From Kamptonema formosum PCC 10802 (GTDB lineage Bacteria; Cyanobacteriota; Cyanobacteriia; Cyanobacteriales; Oscillatoriaceae), in contig NZ_KB235949.1 in assembly GCF_000332335.1 (NCBI RefSeq), positions 246,538 through 310,537 of the forward strand: a DNA stretch of 64,000 nucleotides, in the 5' to 3' direction. Below the pieces are notes generated by a model, which was not told the DNA's origin, ran no database searches, and worked only from the letters and a program-made list of their open reading frames with translations. Below are positions 25,804-33,839 of this stretch, in pieces. Numbering within the stretch: the first letter of the stretch is position 1; each line of letters begins with the position of its first letter. Position numbers and translations under genes: made by a program.

Positions 25804-25941
25804 TTGGGCCCCTGGGAGCTTTTGTGACGGCGCAACTCAGGGGAAAGTCAGGAACAAGTCAGTGGTTGCTAACCGGCTGTCTCAGGACAATCCCAGTAAC
25901 GGCCAAGATTTAATAAAGTTGTGGCGTTCAAAGGTAGCCTT

Positions 25942-26250
25942 ATGACATCGGAAAAAAGCTTTAACTGTCTCTGGCAAGCGGCACCGATTACTGTTATTGC
26001 AGTTGTCCTTTTTATCGTCAGTCCAGTTTTAGCGCTCGCTTTCGCGTTAGGGATTGTCTACCGGCTGTTATTGGCAAAGCCGGTGGCTGCAGCCGCACTG
26101 CCGGTGCCGCCGGCTCCTTTAAGGGAATTGGTTATCGAGATTGACGCTGCCAAGAGGGAGCGCCAGGTGGCGGAAATCACGGAAACGGAAGACTTCCAGC
26201 GCTTGCTGCAACAGGCAAAGCAGCTGAGGCGCTCCTGGGAGGTCCGCTGA
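25942..26250 (+). CDS. Small membrane-anchored protein, unknown function
   Basis: 102 residues from the chosen internal ATG (MTSEKSFNCLW); the frame is open seven codons earlier. A long hydrophobic stretch (ITVIAVVLFIVSPVLALAFA) is followed by a proline/alanine linker and a charged C-terminal helix (EIDAAKRERQVAEITETEDF). No known domain. Confidence 0.6.
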   Translation: MTSEKSFNCLWQAAPITVIAVVLFIVSPVLALAFALGIVYRLLLAKPVAAAALPVPPAPLRELVIEIDAAKRERQVAEITETEDFQRLLQQAKQLRRSWEVR

Positions 26251-26254
26251 TTGG

Positions 26255-26404
26255 GCTAAAGCCCAACTACGAACTTTTGGGCTAAAGCCCAACTACGAAC
26301 TTTTGGGCTAAAGCCCAACTACGAACTTTTGGGCTAAAGCCCAACTACGAACTTTTGGGCTAAAGCCCAACTACGAACTTTTGGGCTAAAGCCCAACTAC
26401 GAAC
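26255..26404. repeat. 25-bp tandem array, about six units
   Basis: The unit GGGCTAAAGCCCAACTACGAACTTTT is repeated about six times immediately after the small membrane protein gene. Each unit contains the palindrome GGGCTAAAGCCC and can form a short hairpin. A near-identical array lies between treY and treZ at 53.26-53.36 kb. Confidence 0.9.
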
Positions 26405-26500
26405 ATTTTCAAGTCAGAGCTTGGGAAGGAGGGAAGGGCAGGCGAGACGCCTGCCCTACGCCTATATCTCGTAGGACCGGCGTTCCCTCCGATCCCACGT

Positions 26501-27814
26501 TTACAAAGGCCACTCTTGCAGGGCGAAGGCGACGCCTTCTCGCAGTGCCGGTGCCAGTTGGGGGCTATTCGCCAAGTCTTGTAATTGCCGGTGAGCGTGT
26601 TCTGGAGCCAGCTGTTTGAGGGCGGCGAGGGCGTGCAGGCGGACACCGGCATCTGGGGAAGCGAGGAGCTCCATGAGGGATTCTGTTGCCCGCCGGTCGC
26701 CGAGTTGGGCCAGCGCTAGGGCGGCGGCTTGCTGGACGCCTGGATTTTGCAGGGTGGGGAGGTCGGATTTGAGGAGTTCTATGAGAATTTCACCGGCATT
26801 TTGGGCGGTTGCGGGGTGTTCGCTGCGCCCCAAAATGGTGACGATTTCTTGAGCGAGGGCTGGGGAAGCAAAGGGTAGCGCCTGCCGCAAATATTCTACT
26901 GCTTCAATTGTGCCTATCCAGCCCAGGGCTAGCGCGACTTCTATTTGTAAGGGCACTGGCGTTGCTCTGGAAAGCAGGACTTCCCAGAGGGCTGCGGCTG
27001 CCGGTGGGGTTCCCACGCGCCCGAGGGCGAAGGCGGCTTGCTGGCAAACGTCAAAATTAAAGTCCCAAAGCCGCTGGCGCAGCAGTTGGACGAGTTGAAA
27101 TGGGTCGAGGGTGTCAGCGCGCAAACCCAAGCCGGTGACGGCTTGTCGCCTGACGCTGGCGGCTGGATCGCTGAGGGCGCTCAGCAGCACCGGCGGGATG
27201 CGCTCGTCGCGCAAGCCAACCAGCCCTTCAATGGCGGCGGCTCGCACTTGGGCCACAGGATCGCGGACGGCGCTGAGCAGGGGCTTGATGGTTTCGGGAT
27301 GCCCGATTTGGGCGAGAGCTCGCACGGCAAACAGCCGGGTGTTTTCTTCGGCGAGCAAATCGGTGAGGGCTTCAATGGCTGCAGGGCCTGAATTGGCCAG
27401 GGCATCGGCGGCCATTGCGCTCAACTCCTCACTCTCGGCGGTTTTGAGGAGTTCTGCGAGGGCGGCTACCGCTTCGGGCCGGTGGAACTCGCCCAAAATG
27501 CGACCGGCAAACCAGCGCAAGTCTGTGTCGGCTTCTTCATCTTGTAATATGGCAATTAGCGGCTCAATGGCTTGCGGTCCGAGACTGGGAAATAGTTTGG
27601 CAACGTCCCAGCGCTCTTGGAAGTCGCCTGCTTCTAAAATTTCTAATGCCCAGCTGAGCAGTTGAGTGCCGGCTTTTTGCAGCAGCTCCGATTTCTCAGA
27701 GGGTGTGGCCCGATTTTCTCTGTCGAGCAATTGCTGCAGGTAGCGGTTAAGTAATGGCCAGTTGGCTTGCGTGGCGGCTGCATTCGCTTGCTCTAAAACT
27801 GAAAACCTCGACAT
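26501..27814 (-). CDS. HEAT-repeat protein
   Basis: 437 residues, almost entirely alpha-helical HEAT/PBS-lyase-like repeats of ~30 residues (AIEPLIAILQDEEADTDLRW, AVAALAELLKTAESEELSAM, AAIEALTDLLAEENTRLFAV, TIKPLLSAVRDPVAQVRAAA). About 10-11 repeats are discernible. Such proteins are binding scaffolds; in cyanobacteria relatives act in phycobilisome lyase chemistry, but the lyase-specific pattern was not confirmed. It stands alone, with its nearest neighbours on the other strand. Confidence 0.85.
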   Translation of the reverse strand: MSRFSVLEQANAAATQANWPLLNRYLQQLLDRENRATPSEKSELLQKAGTQLLSWALEILEAGDFQERWDVAKLFPSLGPQAIEPLIAILQDEEADTDLRWFAGRILGEFHRPEAVAALAELLKTAESEELSAMAADALANSGPAAIEALTDLLAEENTRLFAVRALAQIGHPETIKPLLSAVRDPVAQVRAAAIEGLVGLRDERIPPVLLSALSDPAASVRRQAVTGLGLRADTLDPFQLVQLLRQRLWDFNFDVCQQAAFALGRVGTPPAAAALWEVLLSRATPVPLQIEVALALGWIGTIEAVEYLRQALPFASPALAQEIVTILGRSEHPATAQNAGEILIELLKSDLPTLQNPGVQQAAALALAQLGDRRATESLMELLASPDAGVRLHALAALKQLAPEHAHRQLQDLANSPQLAPALREGVAFALQEWPL

Positions 27815-28024
27815 CGTTAAAGTTCCAAGTCAACAATTTTTTACAAAAAAGGCTTGCCAGAGGTGGTAGCTCCCGACAGTCCGGTTGCCGGCGTTCAGCC
27901 CGAGCTGCGCTTCCCATGACTACCCACACCTTATGCTGAATCTCTGCTGCTGAGGAGGGGGGAAATGTAAATAAAGCATTAAATTTATGCGAGAAGTTCA
28001 TAGGGAGAAAGATTTTGGCATAAA

Positions 28025-28197
28025 CTATATAGCAGCAGTCATATTGGTTAGAACAATAGAAGCTTCGGGAGTGGGGGACCAAGGGAGGCCGGAATGTAGG
28101 TTTCCTAAATGCTTACTGCTATATAGACGTAGGGGGGGCGTCCCGCCCCCCGTGAAGGTCTAATGTTCTAACCTAAGTGCATACTGCTATATATAGC
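28025..28197 (+). repeat. Dispersed element family N, forward copy
   Basis: About 173 bp bounded by CTATATAGCAGCAGTC on the left and CATACTGCTATATA on the right. The same sequence, reverse-complemented, occurs at 47985-48153 (AGCTTCGGGAG, GAGGCCGGAATGTAGG and ACTGCTATATAGACGTAGG are shared). The inverted ends resemble those of a non-autonomous transposable element. The rest of the 27815-28346 gap holds no recognisable gene. Confidence 0.8.
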
Positions 28198-28290
28198 GTC
28201 TCTCATATTAGTGAGGTAGGGAGAAACCCGGTTTCTTAAAGAAACCGGGTTTCTGGGCCATATTTCATCCAACTGAGAACCGCTATATAT
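28191..28290. repeat. MITE-like palindromic element
   Basis: 100-bp element: ATATAGCGTCTCTCATATTA at the left, CAACTGAGAACCGCTATATAT at the right, and the central hairpin GAGAAACCCGGTTTCTTAAAG with its complement. It abuts the family-N element and lies ~60 bp upstream of the globin gene, so it may overlap that promoter. Confidence 0.85.
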
Positions 28291-28346
28291 TGGCGGCCTG
28301 ACCCGGCTAAATAAGCGAGAGACATTCTTGACTCAGAGAGAATTTT

Positions 28347-28787
28347 ATGGCTTTAAACGTCGAACTTTTGGAAGAAAGCTTTAATCGCATCAAACCGCAG
28401 GAAGAAGAGTTTGTCGGCAGCTTCTACGACAATTTGTTTGGGGACTATCCGGAGGTAAAGCCTTTATTTGCCCACACCAATATGAAAGAGCAGCGGAAGC
28501 ATCTGTTCAGTTCTTTGGTGCTGGTGGTTAACAACCTGCGCAAACCAGATGTGCTGTCAGACGCCCTCAAGGGACTGGGAGCGCGGCATGTGAATTATGG
28601 CATTTTACCGCAACACTACCCGATGGTGGGAGGGGCGCTGCTGAAAACGTTTGAGTCTTACTTGGGAGCGGACTGGACGCCGGAGGTGAGGCAGGCGTGG
28701 GTGGATGCCTATGCTGCGATTGGGGAGCTGATGCTAGAAGGCGCGCACTATCCGGAGGAAATTCTGAAATTGGGCGATAGAAACTGA
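28347..28787 (+). CDS. Single-domain bacterial globin
   Basis: 146 residues, full globin length. It resembles the haem domain of flavohaemoglobins and Vitreoscilla haemoglobin: SFYDNLFGDYPEVKPLF supplies the B10 tyrosine (Tyr27), MKEQRKHLF the distal E-helix glutamine (about Gln49), and LGARHVNYGI the proximal histidine (His81), followed by QHYPMVGGALLKTFESYLG. There is no reductase domain. Known relatives bind O2 or NO; with nitrite-reducing genes in the region, NO detoxification or oxygen sensing is plausible but unproven. It is followed by a hairpin shared with the convergent Rieske gene. Confidence 0.9.
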   Translation: MALNVELLEESFNRIKPQEEEFVGSFYDNLFGDYPEVKPLFAHTNMKEQRKHLFSSLVLVVNNLRKPDVLSDALKGLGARHVNYGILPQHYPMVGGALLKTFESYLGADWTPEVRQAWVDAYAAIGELMLEGAHYPEEILKLGDRN

Positions 28788-28804
28788 ACGAATAAACCTC
28801 TTCA

Positions 28805-28837
28805 AGAAACCGGGTTTCTTGAAGAAACCCGGTTTCT
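28805..28837. terminator. Hairpin between convergent genes, possible bidirectional terminator
   Basis: AGAAACCGGGTTTCT and AGAAACCCGGTTTCT form a 15-bp inverted repeat with a three-base loop between the stops of the globin and Rieske genes. It is the hairpin core of the MITE-like family. There is no clear U-tract, so termination is only suggested by position. Confidence 0.45.
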
Positions 28838-28842
28838 GCAAC

Positions 28843-29322
28843 TTAAGCGCCGGCTTTTACTAAAACGGAATCTCCCTCTATTTTGACTTGATAGGTTTTG
28901 AGGGGTTTGGTTGCCGGACCTTTGATCACTTTTCCATCAGGAGCGAAGTCGGTATCGTGACAGGGACAGTCAAAGACTTTCTCATCGGCTTCCCACTCGA
29001 CCAAACAGCCTTTGTGGGTGCAGGTGGGATCGACGGCGTACAGGGTTTTGGAGTCAGCTGGGTTGCGAACGACTAAGACGGGGCCGGTGGGCAATGTCTT
29101 ATTCTGGATTTTACCGTTCTTGTCCAACTCCGCCACGGTGCCGGCAGCCACGAATCCATCGGCGCGGGGGGCACCCGCTACCGGTGCCGGTGGGGTGGCA
29201 GCTGTCGGTGGGGTGGGTTGTGCCTTGGTGGTGCTGTCGGGAGAGCAGGCGGCGATCGCCACCGGCAGGGAACTGGCCATCCAACCCACTCCAACCCAAG
29301 TTAAAAATTCACGACGGTTCAC
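28843..29322 (-). CDS. Exported Rieske [2Fe-2S] protein
   Basis: About 159 residues from GTG 29322 (giving MNRREFLTWVGVGW); a TTG six codons upstream is the other option. The N-terminus has a twin-arginine motif (NRREFL), a hydrophobic core and a lipobox-like IAAC, so Tat export and possibly lipid anchoring are predicted. A Pro/Thr-rich linker follows. The Rieske motifs CTHKGC and CPCHDTDF provide the two Cys and two His cluster ligands. It is much smaller than the cytochrome b6f Rieske subunit (PetC) and lacks its single-span arrangement, so it is a separate small electron carrier with no known partner here. Confidence 0.87.
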   Translation of the reverse strand: MNRREFLTWVGVGWMASSLPVAIAACSPDSTTKAQPTPPTAATPPAPVAGAPRADGFVAAGTVAELDKNGKIQNKTLPTGPVLVVRNPADSKTLYAVDPTCTHKGCLVEWEADEKVFDCPCHDTDFAPDGKVIKGPATKPLKTYQVKIEGDSVLVKAGA

Positions 29323-29469
29323 AGGCGTTTTCTCTCGCAAATTTAGGATTTTGAATCTTTCATTCTTAGCACGGACTGCCGGTTGCTGTCAAGCTGTAGC
29401 TGTAGGGTGCGTTACGCAAAGCGTAACACACCGGTAACGCAGCGGTAATACATACATTAAAAGTTCACA

Positions 29470-32400
29470 TTACCACGGGCTGCCAATCATGGTAAAGCCA
29501 GACCAATAATAGGGATGGGATAGATTTGCGTTCTCTGAAGTCGCCAGTTGCGCCGGCAGGGGAACTGCGCCGCGAGTGCCGCCACTGCGCAATGTCCCCG
29601 ACTCTATCCGCACCTCTCCCCGAATCATCGCTAGCTGCGCTTGTCGCAGCGCCTCCGCCTTAATTTTGGCATGGTTCAGCTGGCTGTAAAATTCGGTCAT
29701 CAGCCCCAAAGTTCCCTCGTCGCTGACGTACCACAGACTCGCTAAAGCTGTTTTTACTCCCGCCGCCACTGCAAAACCGGCAAACCCCAACTCTGCTTTT
29801 TCATCACCGACTGCAGTGCGACAGGCAGACAGCACCAGCAACTCCACCGGCGGATTGTTCAGGCGCAGCTTGCTCAGCTCGTTCAGGCGCAGCTTTTCGT
29901 CCCACAGCGCAATGTAAGAATTCTTGATTTCCCCCGGTTGAAATTCCCCATGTGTGGCTAGGTGCAGAATCTGATAAGGATAGTTCTGCCGCTGATCGTT
30001 GAGATTGTTTCGCGTGAAAGCTTCGTTCAAAAAAGCTTGCCCCCGCCACAGCTGTCCGGTGATAGTTTGCAACTCTACCGGCACTGCCGGCAAGGGATTT
30101 TGGTCGCGAAATTGCGACGCGCCCATTGCCAGCACTCGCGCCCCCTTGAGGGATTGATACCGCGTGTCCATCAAACTGACACTGGGGATAAGGGCGAGAC
30201 TGTACTTTTCCACGAGAAACTGTTTGCCGTCGTGCAGCGCCGCCACCGGCAGCCCCCGCAAGCCGGCATCCATACTGAACAGCAGGGTGTTGATTTTAGC
30301 CGCTTGCAGTTCCTGCTCTATTGGCGCAATCAGCCACTGATATAGCTGCTGCGCCGGCTGCAAATAGCTGGTGGTGTTGCGCAGGCGCGGCGCTGTAATT
30401 TTGTCGCGAAACGCTTGCGCTACTTCCAGCAGTTTCTCGCGCTTTGCTTCCGGCACAGCCCTGCGTATTGGCCGCCCTTCTGGAGTGAACACGACCAGCT
30501 CCAATTGATCGGGCAGTGCGGTAACATATATTATAGCAGACTGATTTTCTGTTTGCGAAGCAATCTTTGCCAGAGCCTCTCGGATGCTTTCTGATGACGT
30601 AATTTGGTTAGAAAAATTTATGCCAAAATACTGAGAAAATTCTTTCTCCCGACTTTGCTCTAGCAAGGTGGTGATATTGCCGGCACTCAGGGAGTTATTG
30701 ACAGTTTGAGCCGGGGCTACAGGCTGCGCTTCAGTTTTTTTTGCATCAGGCTTATTTTCCGCAGTGTTCTGGGAGTTAGCACTGTTTTGCTGGGATTCAG
30801 CAGCCGGTTGCGCCTGCGTATTGTTTTGCTGGGATTCAGCAGCCGGTTGCGCTAGGGCACTGTTGAGCTGAGATTCAGCAGCCGGTTGCGCCTGCGTATT
30901 GTTTTGCTGGGATTCAGCAGCCGGTTGCGCTAGGGCACTGTTGAGCTGAGATTCAGCGACAGTCACGGGTTGTGCCTGGGCACTGTTTGGCTCGGGTTGA
31001 GCGATTGTCAGGGGTTGTGTCTGGGGATTGTTTGGCTGTGTCCCTGCGACAGTAAGGGGCTGTGTCTGAGGATTCTTTAGCTGTGTCCCTGTGACTGAGA
31101 TGACAGCGGATTGTACCTGATAATTGTTGGGTTGGGGCTGACTGGTGGCAGGAGGTTGGGGTTGAGAATTGGCCGGCTGTGTTGCCGTAGAAGGTTGGGG
31201 TTGAGAAGTGGCCGGCTGTGTTGCCGTAGAAGGTTGGGGTTGAGAAGTGGCCGGCTGTGTTGCCGTAGAAGGTTGGGGTTGAGAAGTGGCCGGCTGTGTT
31301 GCCGTAGAAGGTTGGGGTTGAGAAGTGGCCGGCTGTGTTGCCGTAGAAGGTTGGGGTTGAGAATTGGCCGGCTGTGTTGCCGTAGAAGGTTGGGGTTGAG
31401 AAGTGGCCGGCTGTGTTGCCGTAGAAGGTTGGGGTTGAGAATTGGCCGGCTGTGTTGCCGTAGAAGGTTGGGGTTGAGAATTGGCCGGCTGTGTTGCCGT
31501 AGAAGGTTGGGGTTGAGAAGTGACCGGCTGTGTTGCCGTAGAAGGTTGGGGTTGGGAAGTGGCCGGCTGTGTTGCCGTAGAAGGTTGGGGTTGGGAAGTG
31601 GCCGGCTGTGTTCCCGTAGAAGGTTGGGTTTGGGAATTGGTGGGCTGTGTTTCCGTAGAAGGTTGGGTTTGGGAATTGGTGGGCGCGGGGGATTGGGATT
31701 CGCCGGAATTTTGTGCCGGCGAAGTGTTAGAACTGTCTATTGATTGGAGATTTCCTGTGCCAGCGCTGCTGCCATTGCGAATAATATTGCCACTCGGACC
31801 ATTAAATGCTTGGGTTGTAATAGATCCAGTCTGGATGGTATTGCTGTTACTGCTTAAGGTAACGTTTCCACTGGAGATTTGCCCGAAAGTGGTGAGGTTG
31901 CCGGTGGTGATGCTTCCCCCGCTTGTGATGGTAATTGCGCCGCCGGCAGCTGCCGGAGAACTCGTGTCAATATTGCCGGCTGCTATACTGGCACCGGCAA
32001 TGGTGACATTTCTCCCTTCTGCCCGGATGGTGTCGCCGGCATTCATGGAAAATGAGCCGGTGCCATTGCTGTCGGCATCAGCTCTGAAGGTGATGGAACC
32101 GCTGCCGGCGTTAAAAGTTAATTGCTGGTCGGATATTGGCGCTACGGTAATATTGTTACTCGCTTCTAATATGACTGAGGCATTTCCATTGAGGCTTTCC
32201 AGACTCGCTTCGGAAATAGTGAATGTGCCGGTGCCCTCTCCCAACAGGATCTGACTGTCGGACACGGCGCTGTCATTTTGGCCGAAACCCACACCGGCAA
32301 TCGTGATATTTTCTGGGTCGAGGAGCAAGGTGCCGGCTGTCCCAAAGGCCGCACTTAAATCAGCTGTGCCCCGGAATATCAGGTCCTGTTTCCCCGAAAC

Positions 32401-33627
32401 TTCCGCAAATCCGCCACGGCCTGAATTGCTGCCCCCACGGGCGCTGATGTGACCCAAGAAATGTGTCGTTTTATCTGACCAAACTATAACACGCCCCCCA
32501 TTTCCATTCCACAGGGCGTCTGCATTAATCGCTGAATCTGAACTGACAGAGGTGTGTGAGGCATTGGGCACAGTTCCCTCCCCGCGATAGTCGCCCCCAA
32601 TCCGCACCTCACCGCCGGCATTTGCACCGGAAGCGTTAATCTTTGCACCCATAAGTCCGGCGCGGTTTCCCAGGATATTCACCGCACCGCCAAAACTGCT
32701 GGGCGCAGACACATCTATAGGACCGGCAGCAATTGCCATCCCCGATTCCGCCGGTATCCTCACCCCAGAACCTGTCAGCAACACTTCGCCTTTCTCACTC
32801 ACACTCAGCGCGGAAGCGTGGCCAAAATCTGGTCTGCCGGTGAGCAGTTGCGGTAAAGACAGCGGTTGTAGAACAGGCGTTCCCTCCGCTCCTGTTAGCG
32901 CCACCGGCTCTATGTCCAAACTCAACAGATGCCCCTCTTGAGAAATCCGCACGGCACTCTCACCCGGCACACCGGCAATAGTAATATTCCCTCCAGGACT
33001 TGTCAGGGAGCCGGTATTTATTACTGTCCCTCCCAACAGGGTGAGATTCTTCCCAGGCGTCAGTGTTAAATTCCCCTCATTGACAATTGCGCCCGCTTGC
33101 GGTAAGGTGAAAGAAAAACCGCTTGGCGTCCCCACTAACATCGTGTAATCGTTGCTGCCAGCGGCATTAAACCAGCCCGAACCCAACCCGATGCCGGTGG
33201 CTGTTGTGGCGGTGAAGTCTGCCGGCACGTTTAAACTTGCATTTGGGCCAAATAGGATGCCGGCGGGGTTCATTAAGAAGAGATTGGAGTTCCCCCCGCT
33301 GACTTGGATTAACCCATTTATATAGGAGGCGTCGCCCCCGACAACCCGCCCCAGGATATTGCGGATATTGGGATTGCTGATAAAGTTGGCAATCTGCCCC
33401 TCACTCAGGCCAAATTTCTGGAAACTGTGAAAAAGATTCGCGCCATCTCTTGACAGTGACCCGCCCTGTATGTTAAAGGTATTGCCTTGGGCAGTGACAG
33501 TTGTGCCGGTGCCGTCGGGTGCCGGTGCCATGCTTTCCGCTTGGGCGAGTGCTGGTTTAGCGGTGGCAAAGTAGCCTGAGGTAAGAACAAGCAGCAACGA
33601 ACTTAATGAGCCGGCAGCGGATTTCAT
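29470..33627 (-). CDS. Haemagglutinin (TPS)-domain protein with C-terminal CHAT protease domain
   Basis: About 1385 residues from ATG 33627, chosen because AGGAAG lies 9-10 nt upstream and it begins a clean signal peptide (MKSAAGSLSSLLLVLTSGYF). The N-terminal two-partner-secretion domain is clear: NIQGGSLSRDGANLFHSFQK, NGLIQVSGGNSNLFLMNPAG, ILFGPNASLNVPA. A beta-helix region, 13 tandem 13-residue repeats (~620-830) and an Ala/Gln-rich stretch lead to a CHAT domain in the last ~350 residues with His in LHLATHGEF and Cys in LVLSACRTAVG. CHAT is a caspase-like cysteine peptidase. Known biology suggests TpsB-dependent export, but no TpsB gene is in the window. Tandem paralogue of the next gene upstream. 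Confidence 0.9.
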   Translation of the reverse strand: MKSAAGSLSSLLLVLTSGYFATAKPALAQAESMAPAPDGTGTTVTAQGNTFNIQGGSLSRDGANLFHSFQKFGLSEGQIANFISNPNIRNILGRVVGGDASYINGLIQVSGGNSNLFLMNPAGILFGPNASLNVPADFTATTATGIGLGSGWFNAAGSNDYTMLVGTPSGFSFTLPQAGAIVNEGNLTLTPGKNLTLLGGTVINTGSLTSPGGNITIAGVPGESAVRISQEGHLLSLDIEPVALTGAEGTPVLQPLSLPQLLTGRPDFGHASALSVSEKGEVLLTGSGVRIPAESGMAIAAGPIDVSAPSSFGGAVNILGNRAGLMGAKINASGANAGGEVRIGGDYRGEGTVPNASHTSVSSDSAINADALWNGNGGRVIVWSDKTTHFLGHISARGGSNSGRGGFAEVSGKQDLIFRGTADLSAAFGTAGTLLLDPENITIAGVGFGQNDSAVSDSQILLGEGTGTFTISEASLESLNGNASVILEASNNITVAPISDQQLTFNAGSGSITFRADADSNGTGSFSMNAGDTIRAEGRNVTIAGASIAAGNIDTSSPAAAGGAITITSGGSITTGNLTTFGQISSGNVTLSSNSNTIQTGSITTQAFNGPSGNIIRNGSSAGTGNLQSIDSSNTSPAQNSGESQSPAPTNSQTQPSTETQPTNSQTQPSTGTQPATSQPQPSTATQPATSQPQPSTATQPVTSQPQPSTATQPANSQPQPSTATQPANSQPQPSTATQPATSQPQPSTATQPANSQPQPSTATQPATSQPQPSTATQPATSQPQPSTATQPATSQPQPSTATQPATSQPQPSTATQPANSQPQPPATSQPQPNNYQVQSAVISVTGTQLKNPQTQPLTVAGTQPNNPQTQPLTIAQPEPNSAQAQPVTVAESQLNSALAQPAAESQQNNTQAQPAAESQLNSALAQPAAESQQNNTQAQPAAESQQNSANSQNTAENKPDAKKTEAQPVAPAQTVNNSLSAGNITTLLEQSREKEFSQYFGINFSNQITSSESIREALAKIASQTENQSAIIYVTALPDQLELVVFTPEGRPIRRAVPEAKREKLLEVAQAFRDKITAPRLRNTTSYLQPAQQLYQWLIAPIEQELQAAKINTLLFSMDAGLRGLPVAALHDGKQFLVEKYSLALIPSVSLMDTRYQSLKGARVLAMGASQFRDQNPLPAVPVELQTITGQLWRGQAFLNEAFTRNNLNDQRQNYPYQILHLATHGEFQPGEIKNSYIALWDEKLRLNELSKLRLNNPPVELLVLSACRTAVGDEKAELGFAGFAVAAGVKTALASLWYVSDEGTLGLMTEFYSQLNHAKIKAEALRQAQLAMIRGEVRIESGTLRSGGTRGAVPLPAQLATSENANLSHPYYWSGFTMIGSPW
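31150..31690 (-). repeat. 39-bp in-frame repeats in the CHAT gene
   Basis: Thirteen consecutive 39-bp units encode TSQPQPSTATQPA with N/T alternation at the first position. The middle nine or so are almost identical in DNA, so copy number is likely variable between strains. They form a Pro/Gln/Thr/Ser-rich stalk between the beta-helix and the CHAT domain. Confidence 0.92.
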
Positions 33628-33791
33628 AGACTTTGCTTCCTGGCGGTTGATGTTTATCAAACCTTTCGCTTTCTACTTTAACAAGATTTTTCTCGGTTCA
33701 GCCGATTCCTTTACAATTCTTTAAAATGACCTGTTAGGTTTTTAATCTGCTTGTTGCAGCAAGCAAGGAGAGCCTCTGGAGGTCACGTTTC

Positions 33792-33815
33792 GGGACGCGC
33801 CCCGGAGCGCGTCCC
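33792..33815. repeat. GC-rich perfect hairpin between the CHAT paralogues
   Basis: GGGACGCGC, a six-base loop and GCGCGTCCC form a 9-bp stem just after the stop of the upstream CHAT gene. It is part of a dispersed hairpin-rich repeat (GGAGGTC.../GGAACGAGG). It could limit read-through into the second gene but has no U-tract. Confidence 0.6.
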
Positions 33816-33839
33816 GCAGCGTCCCGGAACGAGGGGATT

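Noticed and set aside
31111-31743. 210-codon Arg/Leu/Cys-rich frame opposite the CHAT gene
   Set aside because: Shadow of the 39-bp coding repeat; composition is implausible and the minus-strand gene is certain.
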